Shown here one piece after another: positions 42,629-50,378 of a DNA stretch of 64,000 nucleotides. Location: NCBI RefSeq assembly GCF_041380365.1, contig NZ_CP159981.1, forward strand, positions 744,001 through 808,000, given 5' to 3'. The position numbers and the translations under genes are program-made. Source of the DNA: Buchananella sp. 14KM1171. GTDB lineage: Bacteria; Actinomycetota; Actinomycetes; Actinomycetales; Actinomycetaceae. The first letter of the stretch is position 1, and each line of letters starts with the position of its first letter. The notes beneath the pieces are model-generated. The model had not been told where the DNA came from. It saw only the letters and a list, made by a program, of their open reading frames with translations, and did not search any database.

Positions 42629-43339
42629 TCAGCGCGCCCGGTAGTACTGGACGGCGATCTGGGTGCGGTTGCGCAGCCCCAGTTTGGCCAGGATCGTGCT
42701 GATGTGGTTGCGCACCGTCCCCTCGCTGAGGAACAGGTGGGCCGCGATCTGCGTGTTGTCCCACCCGGCGCTGACCGCCTCCACCACCTCGAATTCGCGC
42801 TCGGTGAGGGCGGCGAATTCCTCCGGGCGGCCCTTCTCCCCCGCCGGCCCGTCCCGTCCCGCCGGTCCCTGGCCCGCCCGGCCGCCGTCTTGGCTCTCTT
42901 CGCCACCCCAAGTGGACGACGCCCCGCCGCCCGCCCCCAGGATCGCCGTGCGCTCTAGTACCCGCCCCTCCAGCACGCTCATGCCCGCCATGACGCTGCG
43001 CAGCGCGGGGGCGATCTGGGCGATGTCCTGCTTGATGAGGTAGCCGCGCGCCCCCATGCGCAGGGCGCGCACTATGTACTCGTCGTCGCTGAAGGTGGTC
43101 AGGAAGACGATTCGGGCCGATTCACACCCGGCCAGGATCTGCTCTGCGGCGCTCAGGCCGTCCCCGCCGGGCATGCGGATGTCAAGCAGCAAAACGTCTG
43201 GGGATTGGCTCTGGTAGAGGGCCACGGCCTGCGGCCCGCTGCCGGCCACCCCCACCACCTCGATGTCCGTCTCCGCCCCCAGGATGGTGGCCAGGGACTG
43301 GGCCACCAGGGCGTCGTCGTCGGCGATCGCTACTCGCAC
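42629..43339 (-). CDS. NarL/LuxR-type response regulator
   Basis: A 236-residue DNA-binding regulator. The receiver domain (1-120) has the acidic pair in IADDDALVAQS, the phospho-acceptor Asp53 in VLLLDIRMPGGDG and Lys in LIKQDIAQIAP. The LuxR helix-turn-helix (about 175-236) reads LTEREFEVVEAVSAGWDNTQIAAHLFLSEGTVRNHIS. The linker is unusually long and Gly-rich and includes a dispersed-element copy read as ASST. The start is GTG at 43339 with AGGAGGAA, inside the last 10 bp of the kinase gene. It probably controls the divergent ABC exporter genes. Confidence 0.94.
   Translation of the reverse strand: MRVAIADDDALVAQSLATILGAETDIEVVGVAGSGPQAVALYQSQSPDVLLLDIRMPGGDGLSAAEQILAGCESARIVFLTTFSDDEYIVRALRMGARGYLIKQDIAQIAPALRSVMAGMSVLEGRVLERTAILGAGGGASSTWGGEESQDGGRAGQGPAGRDGPAGEKGRPEEFAALTEREFEVVEAVSAGWDNTQIAAHLFLSEGTVRNHISTILAKLGLRNRTQIAVQYYRAR
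42913..42935 (+). repeat. Dispersed 20-bp element, copy 7 (in response-regulator linker)
   Basis: TGGACGACGCCCCGCCGCCC followed by GCC, antisense to the regulator gene, encoding GGGASST in its interdomain linker. Orientation relative to the gene is the same as in the EcfA linker. Confidence 0.5.
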
Positions 43340-44628
43340 GCTTCCTCCTTCGGGATCATCGCCACCACGCTAAAACGCCGACCAACCTCGATGCGCAGGT
43401 TTCCGCCCAGGGACTCCACGCGGTCGCGCATGCTGCGCAGCCCCATGCCGGCGTTCAGTTCCGCCAACTCGAACGCCGCCGCCCTCTCTGCCGCGAGGCC
43501 AACGTCGTTCGCGCCGGCCGCGCCGCCGCTGGCGGCCAGTGCGCGCCGGCCCGGTTGCCCCAGTGCGCCGGTGAGGGCAGCCAGCGTTCCCGCCCCCGGC
43601 AGCGTGCCGTCGTTGCTGACTTGCAGGCGCCAAAACCCGGGGAGTTCGCTCACCCGCACCACCGCGCTGGTGGCCCGCCCGTGACGCAGCGCGTTGGTCA
43701 ACGCCTCGCGGGTGACGGCCACGAAGCAACGCGAAACGCGCGCCGGCATGCCCTTTTCCACGCCGCAGTCCACGCTCACGTGGGCGATCCCGCACCTGCT
43801 GGCCAACAGGTTCAGGGAGGTGGGCAGGTCCTCGGCGTCGTCGGCCAGCGCGTGCACGCTGGCCCGCATCGCGCTCAAAGCCTGATCCAGCCCACCGCCT
43901 AGCTCCGCCAACTGCCCCACCAGCTCGGGCTGCTCCCGGTGGATCACCTCCAGGGCCTTCACCCGAAACAGCAGGCCGGTCAGGCTGTGCCCCACCCCGT
44001 CGTGCATGTCCCGGGCTATGCGGGTGCGCTCGGCCAGCACGCCGGCCCGGGTCTCAAACTCCTGGGCCTCCTGCAGGCGGGCGTTGGTTTGGCGCAGCGA
44101 AAGCAGTTTGGCGTGCAGCAAGTCGCGCACCTGGTAGGCCTGCGCCGCCGCCCGCTCGGCCTCCGCCGTGCGCCAGGCAAGACTGACCGCGAGCGCCCAG
44201 GCAGCCGCCACGGCGGCCAGCCAGGCCGGCCAGGAAGCCGCTCCGGGCGCGCACATGCCCGCCAGGAACCACTTGGCCAGCACCGCCACCGGCCCCAGCA
44301 GGGCGGCGCGGCGCAGCCAGGGGGCGGCCTGGGCGAAGTCCGCCACCCGCCCCGAGACGGCGGCGGGAGGCAGCAAGGCGGCCCGGGCAACGTCGTACCC
44401 CACCAGCGGGAGGGAGGGCAGGGCGCTCGGGGTGAAGACGGCCGCCAGCAGCAGCGCGCCGGGGGCCCAGGCGGCGGCGCGGGCGGGAAGAGAGTGGGCC
44501 ATCCCGCTCAGCGCCACGGCGGCGAGCAGCCAGATCGTGCGGGCGGGGCCGTTCCCGCCGGGCGTCGACAGCAGAATCAACGCCACGCCCGCCATCAGCG
44601 CCGCAGCCTTGTCCGCCAAAACCCTCAC
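43330..44628 (-). CDS. Sensor histidine kinase (NarL-partner, HisKA_3 type)
   Basis: A 432-residue membrane kinase. Five to six hydrophobic segments (about 5-155) form the sensor without a large extracellular loop, suggesting a membrane-perceived signal such as a lipophilic peptide. The dimerisation/phosphorylation motif is ERTRIARDMHDGVGHSLTGL with the acceptor His. The ATP-binding domain has TREALTNALRHGRA (N box) and GMGLRSMRDRVESLGG (G box), with an Ala/Gly-rich insertion between them. GTG start at 44628 with GGAG. The stop overlaps the regulator start by 10 bp. It diverges from an ABC-2 exporter across 168 bp, an arrangement typical of antimicrobial-peptide sensing and resistance. Confidence 0.92.
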   Translation of the reverse strand: MRVLADKAAALMAGVALILLSTPGGNGPARTIWLLAAVALSGMAHSLPARAAAWAPGALLLAAVFTPSALPSLPLVGYDVARAALLPPAAVSGRVADFAQAAPWLRRAALLGPVAVLAKWFLAGMCAPGAASWPAWLAAVAAAWALAVSLAWRTAEAERAAAQAYQVRDLLHAKLLSLRQTNARLQEAQEFETRAGVLAERTRIARDMHDGVGHSLTGLLFRVKALEVIHREQPELVGQLAELGGGLDQALSAMRASVHALADDAEDLPTSLNLLASRCGIAHVSVDCGVEKGMPARVSRCFVAVTREALTNALRHGRATSAVVRVSELPGFWRLQVSNDGTLPGAGTLAALTGALGQPGRRALAASGGAAGANDVGLAAERAAAFELAELNAGMGLRSMRDRVESLGGNLRIEVGRRFSVVAMIPKEEACE

Positions 44629-44796
44629 GGTCTCCGATTATTCGCCATCGCGGCCAGGGGCGGGCTTCGAGCACGCGGGCCCTGACAAAAGTCATGCCGG
44701 GGCGGGGCAAATGCTGACAGCGCACACTTCCGCCCTCCGCCGGGCGGCGGCAGCATTGCAATGTGATCTCGTGATCCAGGCAGGAAAGGAACCACC

Positions 44797-45759
44797 GTGG
44801 AAAGCCAAACAGCTACCCCACCAGCCGTTGAAGTGACGGGCCTGGTCAAGCGCTACGGGGACCTGGTGGCAGTGGACGGGCTAAACCTGACCATCGCCCA
44901 AGGCGAGGTACTTGGCCTGCTCGGCCCGAACGGCTCAGGCAAGACCACCACACTGAACTGCATCCTGCAGCTGCTCACCTACCATCAGGGCAGCATCCGG
45001 GTGTTCGGCGAGGAAATGACGGCCACCGCCTACCACCTCAAGAGCCGCATCGGCGTGGTCCCGCAGGACATCGCGGTATTCGAGGAGCTGAGCGTGTGGG
45101 AGAACGTGGACGCCTTCTGCTCCCTGTACGTCCCCGCCCGCGCCCGCCGCCGCGAGCTGGTGGAGCGAGCCATCGAGTTCGTGGGGCTGGAGAAGTTCAC
45201 CCGCTACCGGCCGCGCAAGCTCTCCGGGGGCCTGCGCCGCCGCCTGAACATCGCCTGCGGGATCGCCCACAACCCGAACCTGATCATCCTGGACGAACCC
45301 ACCGTCGCTGTAGACCCGCAAAGCCGCAACTCGATCCTGGCGGGCATCAAGGAACTCAACCGGGACGGCGCCACGATCATCTACACCTCCCACTACATGG
45401 AGGAGGTCGAGGAGCTGTGCAGCCGCATCGTCATCATGGACCGCGGCCGGCAGGTGTCCACCGGGACCGCCAGCGAACTGAAGGCCCTGATCGGCACCGG
45501 CGAGCGGATCGCGTTGGAGCTGCTTAACCCCACCGAGGCCGCCGTGGAGGCCGTGCGCCGCCTGGAGCGGGTGCGCGGCGCGGAGCTGACCGGCTCCGAG
45601 CTGATGGTGGAATGCGCGCAGGGCGCACGCAACCTGGCCGACGTACTGCACGCCCTGGACGCCGCCGGCGTTGGCTACGGCCGGGTCACCTCCGCCCCGC
45701 CCAGCCTGAACGAGGTCTTCCTGGAAATCACCGGGCGGGCCCTGAGGGACGAGGCGTGA
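44797..45759 (+). CDS. ABC-2 transporter ATP-binding protein
   Basis: A 320-residue ATPase. Walker A GPNGSGKTT (about 47-55), signature KLSGGLRRRLNIACG, Walker B LIILDEPTVAVDP and switch IIYTSHYMEE are intact. It belongs to the DrrA/CcmA-type family that drives export by separate permeases. The start is GTG at 44797 with AGGAAAGGA. It overlaps or abuts the first permease gene. Substrate unknown; the linked two-component system suggests an antibiotic, peptide or lipid. Confidence 0.93.
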   Translation: MESQTATPPAVEVTGLVKRYGDLVAVDGLNLTIAQGEVLGLLGPNGSGKTTTLNCILQLLTYHQGSIRVFGEEMTATAYHLKSRIGVVPQDIAVFEELSVWENVDAFCSLYVPARARRRELVERAIEFVGLEKFTRYRPRKLSGGLRRRLNIACGIAHNPNLIILDEPTVAVDPQSRNSILAGIKELNRDGATIIYTSHYMEEVEELCSRIVIMDRGRQVSTGTASELKALIGTGERIALELLNPTEAAVEAVRRLERVRGAELTGSELMVECAQGARNLADVLHALDAAGVGYGRVTSAPPSLNEVFLEITGRALRDEA

Positions 45760-45761
45760 TC

Positions 45762-46907
45762 ATGGGCGCCGTGTTCTCCCACCAGCTGCGCCACCTGCTG
45801 CGCGACCGTGGCGTGATGGCGTGGTCGCTGGTTTTCCCCCTGGTGCTTTCCACCATGTTCATGCTGATGTTCGGCAAGCTGGAGTCCAAGGACGCGCTGG
45901 AGCCCATGCCGATTGGCGTGGTGGACGACGCTGCCTACGCGGCCGCCCCCGGCCTGGACGCCGTGGTCTCAGGGCTGGCCGCTCCGTCCTCCAGCTTCCA
46001 CTTTGCGCAGGTGACACGCTTTGACACCCCGGAGCAGGCACGCCAGGCCGCCGAATCCGGGCAGGTGCTGGGCTACCTGGTGGTCGAGCAGGGCTCCCCG
46101 CGCCTGCTGCTGTCCAGGGCGGGAAACGCGCACAGCACTTCGCTGGCGCTGCGCTCCGTGCTGGACTCCTACGCGCAGGGCGCGCAACAGACGCAGCTAG
46201 TGCTCTCCCACGGTGGCACGCCCCAGGACCTCGGTGTGCTCCAGGCGCGAGCGGCACTGACCAAGGCCGCCCAGCTCACCCAGACCGAGGCCAGCCCCAT
46301 GGCGCGCTACTACTTCGCCCTGCTCGCCATGAGCGCGGGCATGGGCACCAGCCTGTCGATGATCGCGGTGCGGGCCGCGAGCGCGACGGCCGGTCCGTTG
46401 GGCGCCCGCCGCACCCTGGCCGGGGTTCCGCGCTGGCGGGTGGCCGCAGGCGTGCTAGGGGCCTCCTGGCTGGTGATCCTGGCCAGCCAGCTCATCACCT
46501 ACGCCTACATGGTGGGCGTAGTGGGGGTTAACTTCGGGGCCCACCCGCTCCTGGCGGTGGTTGCCATCTCCCTGACCTCGCTGATGGCGTGCGGCGCCGG
46601 GGCCGCGCTGGGCACGGTGCGCAAGCTCGAGTCCGGGATGGTCTCCGGCCTGGTCTCCCTACTCTCGCTGTTCACCGGCCTGTACGGAGACGGCTCCATG
46701 CGCCTGGCCGACTGGGTGGAGGTCAACCTGCCGTGGCTGGCCCAACTCAACCCGCTGTGGCAGTCCAGCCACACCTTCTACTCGCTGCTCTACTACGACT
46801 CCCTAGCCCCGTTCGCGTACGGGTGTGCAGCGCTGGCGGCAATGACCACGGTTTTCATGACTGTGGCCGTGATTCGGATGCGGAGGATGAGCCATGTCAA
46901 CATTTAG
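45762..46907 (+). CDS. ABC-2 transporter permease
   Basis: A 381-residue ABC-2 permease: one N-terminal transmembrane helix (about 20-38), a large extracytoplasmic domain (about 40-185) and five to six helices to the C-terminus, ending in basic MRRMSH. Either the GTG at 45756 (GTGA overlap with the ATPase stop) or the ATG at 45762 (CGAGG 7 nt upstream) could start it; the ATG is listed. It overlaps the second permease gene by 14 bp, so the three genes are tightly coupled. Confidence 0.88.
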   Translation: MGAVFSHQLRHLLRDRGVMAWSLVFPLVLSTMFMLMFGKLESKDALEPMPIGVVDDAAYAAAPGLDAVVSGLAAPSSSFHFAQVTRFDTPEQARQAAESGQVLGYLVVEQGSPRLLLSRAGNAHSTSLALRSVLDSYAQGAQQTQLVLSHGGTPQDLGVLQARAALTKAAQLTQTEASPMARYYFALLAMSAGMGTSLSMIAVRAASATAGPLGARRTLAGVPRWRVAAGVLGASWLVILASQLITYAYMVGVVGVNFGAHPLLAVVAISLTSLMACGAGAALGTVRKLESGMVSGLVSLLSLFTGLYGDGSMRLADWVEVNLPWLAQLNPLWQSSHTFYSLLYYDSLAPFAYGCAALAAMTTVFMTVAVIRMRRMSHVNI

Positions 46908-48111
46908 GACCGCGCTGCTGGTGGCACAGCGCCGCTGGGGCTACGTGCTGGCCTACCTGTTCCTGCTCAGCCTGATGGGCGTCCTCACCGCCGCGCCGCT
47001 GGCCGGCCACGACTCCGACCAGCTCAAGCAGGTCGGGGCCCGCGTCGCGGTGGTGGACCGCGACTCCTCCCAGCTCTCCCATGGCCTGGCCCGGTTCGTA
47101 GCCACCGTGGCCACCCCGGTGACACTGGCCGACTCCCGCCAGGAATGGCAAGACGCCATGGCCAAGGACCGCCTAGACCTCCTGATCGTGGTACCGCACG
47201 GATTCGGGGCAGACTTCCTTGCCTCGGTGCCGCAAAAGGGCGCCTCCCTCACCGAGGCGGCCGCGCAGGCGACGTCGGCCACCCCGCTAGAGATTTACCA
47301 GGCCCCGTACTCCGCAGCGGCGGGCCTGAGCCGCGCCAGGGTGGAGACCTTCCTGAATCAGACGCGCGGCTACCTGGCCACGGTGGCAAGCGGGCCCGAA
47401 CAGGCGATGGAACTGGCTGCCCAAAGCAGCGCCGCCCAGGCGAGCACCACGCTCCTGCCCGGCCGCACCGACTCCATCCCACTCACCTTTGAGACCTACG
47501 CGCGGTTCTCCACCTACCCGCTGTTCACCTTCACCGTCGTGATGGCGGCAACCATAATGCTCACCATGAACCGGGCGGCCATGCGGTCGCGGCTGCTGGC
47601 CTCCCCCAGCACCTCCCTCTCACGCGGGGCCGGACTACTGGGCGCCTGCTTCCTCATCGGACTGGTGGCGTGGCTGTGGCTGCTCGGGCTCGGGCTAGCG
47701 GTGTTCGGCCGCAGCTTGAGCGCCCAAGCCCTCCCACAAGTAGGGGTGATCGCGGCGAGCATGTTCGCCACCACGATGGTGGGCGTGGCCGTCGGCTACC
47801 TGGTGGGGCAGGCCGGGGCCAGCGAAAACGGCGCCAACCTGTTTGGAAACCTGTTCGGCCTGATCCTCTCCTTCACCTCCGGCGCCTGGCTAGCCATGGA
47901 GATGCTGCCCCAAAGCGTCGTGGTGCTGGCTCACTTCACCCCCACCTACTGGGCCACCCTGGCGGTGACAGAAGCGACCAACTCAACCACCGCCACCGCC
48001 TCAGCCCTGGCCCCCCTGTACGGGTACGTCGGCATCGCCATGCTCTTCGCGGTCGCCATCGCTTCCGTGGGGTTGGCGGTGGGACGCTCGCGCGCCCGCG
48101 TCGAGCTGTGA
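46894..48111 (+). CDS. ABC-2 transporter permease
   Basis: A 405-residue permease with the same layout as its neighbour: an N-terminal helix (about 17-38), an extracytoplasmic domain to about 205 and six helices afterwards (TFTVVMAATIMLTMN, GLLGACFLIGLVAWLWLLG and on). GGAGG precedes the ATG, which lies inside the previous gene. The two permeases probably form a heterodimer. The gene ends 4 bp from the stop of the converging unknown gene, with no visible terminator between them. Confidence 0.9.
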   Translation: MSTFRTALLVAQRRWGYVLAYLFLLSLMGVLTAAPLAGHDSDQLKQVGARVAVVDRDSSQLSHGLARFVATVATPVTLADSRQEWQDAMAKDRLDLLIVVPHGFGADFLASVPQKGASLTEAAAQATSATPLEIYQAPYSAAAGLSRARVETFLNQTRGYLATVASGPEQAMELAAQSSAAQASTTLLPGRTDSIPLTFETYARFSTYPLFTFTVVMAATIMLTMNRAAMRSRLLASPSTSLSRGAGLLGACFLIGLVAWLWLLGLGLAVFGRSLSAQALPQVGVIAASMFATTMVGVAVGYLVGQAGASENGANLFGNLFGLILSFTSGAWLAMEMLPQSVVVLAHFTPTYWATLAVTEATNSTTATASALAPLYGYVGIAMLFAVAIASVGLAVGRSRARVEL

Positions 48112-48114
48112 GCC

Positions 48115-48561
48115 CTAGATCAACCCCTTGCGGGTCATGGAGATGTAGGCGTTCAGCTCGATAGAAGACACGTAGGTGGTGAAGGCATCCGGTCTTTCCC
48201 GCACCTCCTCTGGGATCTCCTCCACGTAAGTGGTCAGCATCAGCACGTCGGTCTGGTTGTTGAACTGGAGGCTGAGGGGGCACTGCATGAGCCGGCTGTA
48301 CCCGCCCAGGATGAGGAAGGCAGACTCCTGCGCGGCGCCCGTCGCGCGAATCTGCCCGTTGACGGCCTCCAGCTCTGCCGAGTGGTCGGGGCCGCGCTCA
48401 TCCATTCGACCGTAGAAAAGACGGTCGGCCCGCACCAAGTCCCGGTCAATCAGCACCTGGCAGGCCTCCAGCACAAACTCCCAGCCGTACGGCCACGTGG
48501 TCTGGAAGACGTAGCTGAGCCACTCGCCGTCGTTGGACCTGCCGAACTCGATAACCTTCAT
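48115..48561 (-). CDS. Small cytoplasmic protein of unknown function
   Basis: A 148-residue protein with no signal peptide or membrane segment; not recognised. It is rich in aromatic and acidic residues (WLSYVFQTTWPYGWEFVLEA, DVLMLTTYVEEIPEEV). The ATG at 48561 is preceded by GGAGAGG. The frame stays open upstream through both copies of a 204-bp tandem repeat because 204 is a multiple of three, but codon use there is poor, so the short form is preferred. It lies between an exporter operon and WXG100 genes. Size and position would fit an immunity protein left from a lost toxin cassette, but that is a guess. Confidence 0.6.
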   Translation of the reverse strand: MKVIEFGRSNDGEWLSYVFQTTWPYGWEFVLEACQVLIDRDLVRADRLFYGRMDERGPDHSAELEAVNGQIRATGAAQESAFLILGGYSRLMQCPLSLQFNNQTDVLMLTTYVEEIPEEVRERPDAFTTYVSSIELNAYISMTRKGLI

Positions 48562-48629
48562 GGCCTCTCCATTTCTGCCGCCGCCGGCAGCTGCCTGGGT
48601 CCCGGTGCCGTCCGGGGCGGTGGCGTCCG

Positions 48630-49037
48630 GGGCGGTGGCGCGCGGTTCACCGTTCGGCCTGGCCCACATGGTGGCACTTCGGGATGGTGGTGCCGAGGGG
48701 GGCCGAGCTGCCGCGAGGGCGACGGGTTGCCCCCGAGCGTACAAGAGTGAGTTCGGGGTACGTGTGACCGATCGGGGGCGTGGCACCGGTCGGTCGTATG
48801 TACCCCGTTGCAGCATTTGCGAGCTTGGGGGACGGGCGGTGGTGCGCGGTTCACCGTTCGGTCTGGCCCACGTGGTGGCGCTTAGGGATGGTGGTGCCGA
48901 GGGGGGCCGAGCTGCCGCGAGGGCGACGGGTTGCCCCCGAGCGTACAAGAGTGAGTTCGGGGTACGTGTGACCGATCGGGGGCGTGGCACCGGTCGGTCG
49001 TATGTACCCCGTTGCAGCATTTGCGAGCTTGGGGGAC
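48630..49037. repeat. 204-bp tandem duplication upstream of the unknown gene
   Basis: Two copies, 48630-48833 and 48834-49037, about 97% identical (differences include GGCC/GTCT, CATG/CGTG and ACTTCGG/GCTTAGG). Each holds a stretch ending TGCAGCATTTGCGAGCTTGG. The sequence does not resemble a known mobile element and no gene is evident on either strand. It lies where the promoter of the minus-strand gene should be, so that gene may have a doubled control region. Confidence 0.93.
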
Positions 49038-49078
49038 TGGGATGGGCGCCGGTGCTTGCCGGATGTGCTGGCGTGCGC

Positions 49079-49242
49079 GAGCGATCGAGGGCTTAATGCA
49101 CCTCTCGTAGGGTTGGCCTACCGGTCGTGGGCTTAGTGAACCTCTCGATGGGCTACCCGAGGGGGTAACCCCTCAATCGGTGCACCAAACCCGCAAGAGC
49201 TGCGGTAAAAGCTCAACAGGTCGACTAACCCCTCAACCGTTT
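49079..49242. repeat. Inverted 20-bp repeat array, locus 2 (4+4 units)
   Basis: Four diverged 20-bp units (e.g. GAGCGATCGAGGGCTTAATG at 49079-49098 and AACCTCTCGATGGGCTACCC at 49139-49158), a 4-nt centre GAGG, then four units of opposite sense (e.g. GGGTAACCCCTCAATCGGTG at 49163-49182 and GACTAACCCCTCAACCGTTT at 49223-49242). The total length of 164 bp, the 4+4 layout and the 4-nt centre equal those of locus 1. One right-hand unit is the exact complement of a locus 1 unit except for one terminal base. Confidence 0.85.
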
Positions 49243-49467
49243 GCGCAACACCACCCCAAGCGCCCGGGAGGGACAGTTCCCACCCTGCCCACCGGTGCGA
49301 TCGGTCTAACACAAACCAGGCCGGACGCCCGACCAGGGCGCCAGAGCGGACCCGTGCGCGCCTCGGACCAATTGAAGAACGAGTACCCCGAGCAGGGCGC
49401 CACCGGCGCGGGCCCGTGACTGGGCCTGTTACATCTGGCCGCTCACGACGCCAGGCCGGTGAGGGTT
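49243..49467. other. Intergenic sequence between array 2 and the WXG100 genes
   Basis: This 225-bp stretch shows no credible reading frame. A short CCGG-rich hairpin near 49430-49455 (GGCCGCTCACGACGCCAGGCC) may end the WXG100 transcript. In many actinobacteria the large WXG-linked toxin gene would be found here, but it is absent. Confidence 0.4.
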
Positions 49468-49824
49468 TTAGGCGATTGTGGCTGTTTGGCGCGTACCGCC
49501 AGTGGCACCAGCCCCACCACCGCCACCGGTGGGGGTTTGGCCGTTTAGGGTGTTGGCGCCGTCTTGGTCGAACTTGATCCACCCATGGGCCACGGCCAGG
49601 GAGGCGTCGGAGAAGGCTTTGAGGGCGTCGATGAACTTTTGGCGCTTGTCGTCCCAGTCATGGGCAAAACCCCGCACCGTCTCACTCAAAGCCCCGTGCC
49701 CCACCGCGGCGGCAATGGTGTTGGAGTTCGTGTTGGCGCTTTCAAACTCCGAAGCGATCGTCTTGGCCGAGGCCCCGATCGTGCCTAGTGCGCCAACATC
49801 AACCCTGATGGACTGCAAAACCAT
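49468..49824 (-). CDS. WXG100-like/EspC-type small secreted protein
   Basis: A 118-residue helical protein. It resembles ESX substrates of the DUF2580/EspC-type: two amphipathic helices (about 10-35 and 45-85) around VRGFAHDWDDKRQKFIDALKAF, then a Gly/Pro/Thr-rich tail (TPTGGGGGAGATGG). There is no signal peptide, as expected for type VII secretion. AGAAGGGG precedes the ATG. It is 89 bp downstream of the second WXG100 gene, in the same direction. No EccC or other secretion gene is in the window, so the secretion system must lie elsewhere if this is exported. Confidence 0.72.
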   Translation of the reverse strand: MVLQSIRVDVGALGTIGASAKTIASEFESANTNSNTIAAAVGHGALSETVRGFAHDWDDKRQKFIDALKAFSDASLAVAHGWIKFDQDGANTLNGQTPTGGGGGAGATGGTRQTATIA

Positions 49825-49913
49825 CCCCCTTCTTGTTGCCTCGTACTAGGCCGGCCCCGGTGGGCACGAATAACACGCGCGCACCCACCGGGGCCGCTAG
49901 AGCCATAACGGGG

Positions 49914-50213
49914 TCAGCCCCGCAGGGAAGAGCTCATCTGGGTGTCCATGTCCACCACCGCGTTGGCGTACTGGGTCAGGAAGTTACCCAAGGGCTCCAT
50001 GCTCTCGTTGACCTGCCTCAAACCGGTAGAGAGCTTTTCGAACTGCTCGGAGTAGGCGCCAGAAGCTGCCTGGGTGGTGAAACCAGAACCGATCAGGCCG
50101 TTAACAGCGGCCAGGGCTTCTTGCACCTTGCCGTCGATCTCTGCCTTGATGGAGACCAGCTGGCTGCCGATGCGACGCATCTCTTCTGGCGTGTAGCCGT
50201 ACGCGTTAGCCAT
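49914..50213 (-). CDS. WXG100 family protein (ESAT-6-like)
   Basis: A 99-residue protein of exact WXG100 size, predicted as a helix-turn-helix hairpin (YTPEEMRRIGSQLVSIKAEI ... LRQVNESMEPLGNFLTQYA). The central Trp-x-Gly turn is replaced by GSGFTTQAASGAYSEQF, so the family call rests on length, helical pattern and the adjacent partner. AAGGG precedes the ATG at 50213. Together with the 118-residue partner it looks like the two small subunits that normally precede a polymorphic toxin gene. Confidence 0.78.
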   Translation of the reverse strand: MANAYGYTPEEMRRIGSQLVSIKAEIDGKVQEALAAVNGLIGSGFTTQAASGAYSEQFEKLSTGLRQVNESMEPLGNFLTQYANAVVDMDTQMSSSLRG

Positions 50214-50321
50214 TACCTTGCACCCTTCCGTGTACTAGAGCACCCACGCTCACCAACGCAAAAACCCTAACCACACCAGCCCCAACCCACAACCAGTTCC
50301 ACACACCAACCCCGGACAAAC

Positions 50322-50357
50322 GAGTGGGTGAGCGCCCGTCGGGACGCTCACCCACTC
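50322..50357 (-). terminator. Terminator of guaA
   Basis: A perfect 13-bp stem (GAGTGGGTGAGCG, 50322-50334, complement 50345-50357), followed on the minus strand by CGTTTGTCC, 22 bp past the guaA stop. Confidence 0.85.
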
Positions 50358-50378
50358 CTCTCCCCGCCTAGCTGCGGG

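Noticed and set aside
45918-45940. TGGACGACGCTGCC in the ABC-2 permease as a dispersed-element copy
   Set aside because: It fits the family's extracytoplasmic motif (GVVDDAAYAAA) and diverges from the consensus after 14 bases.
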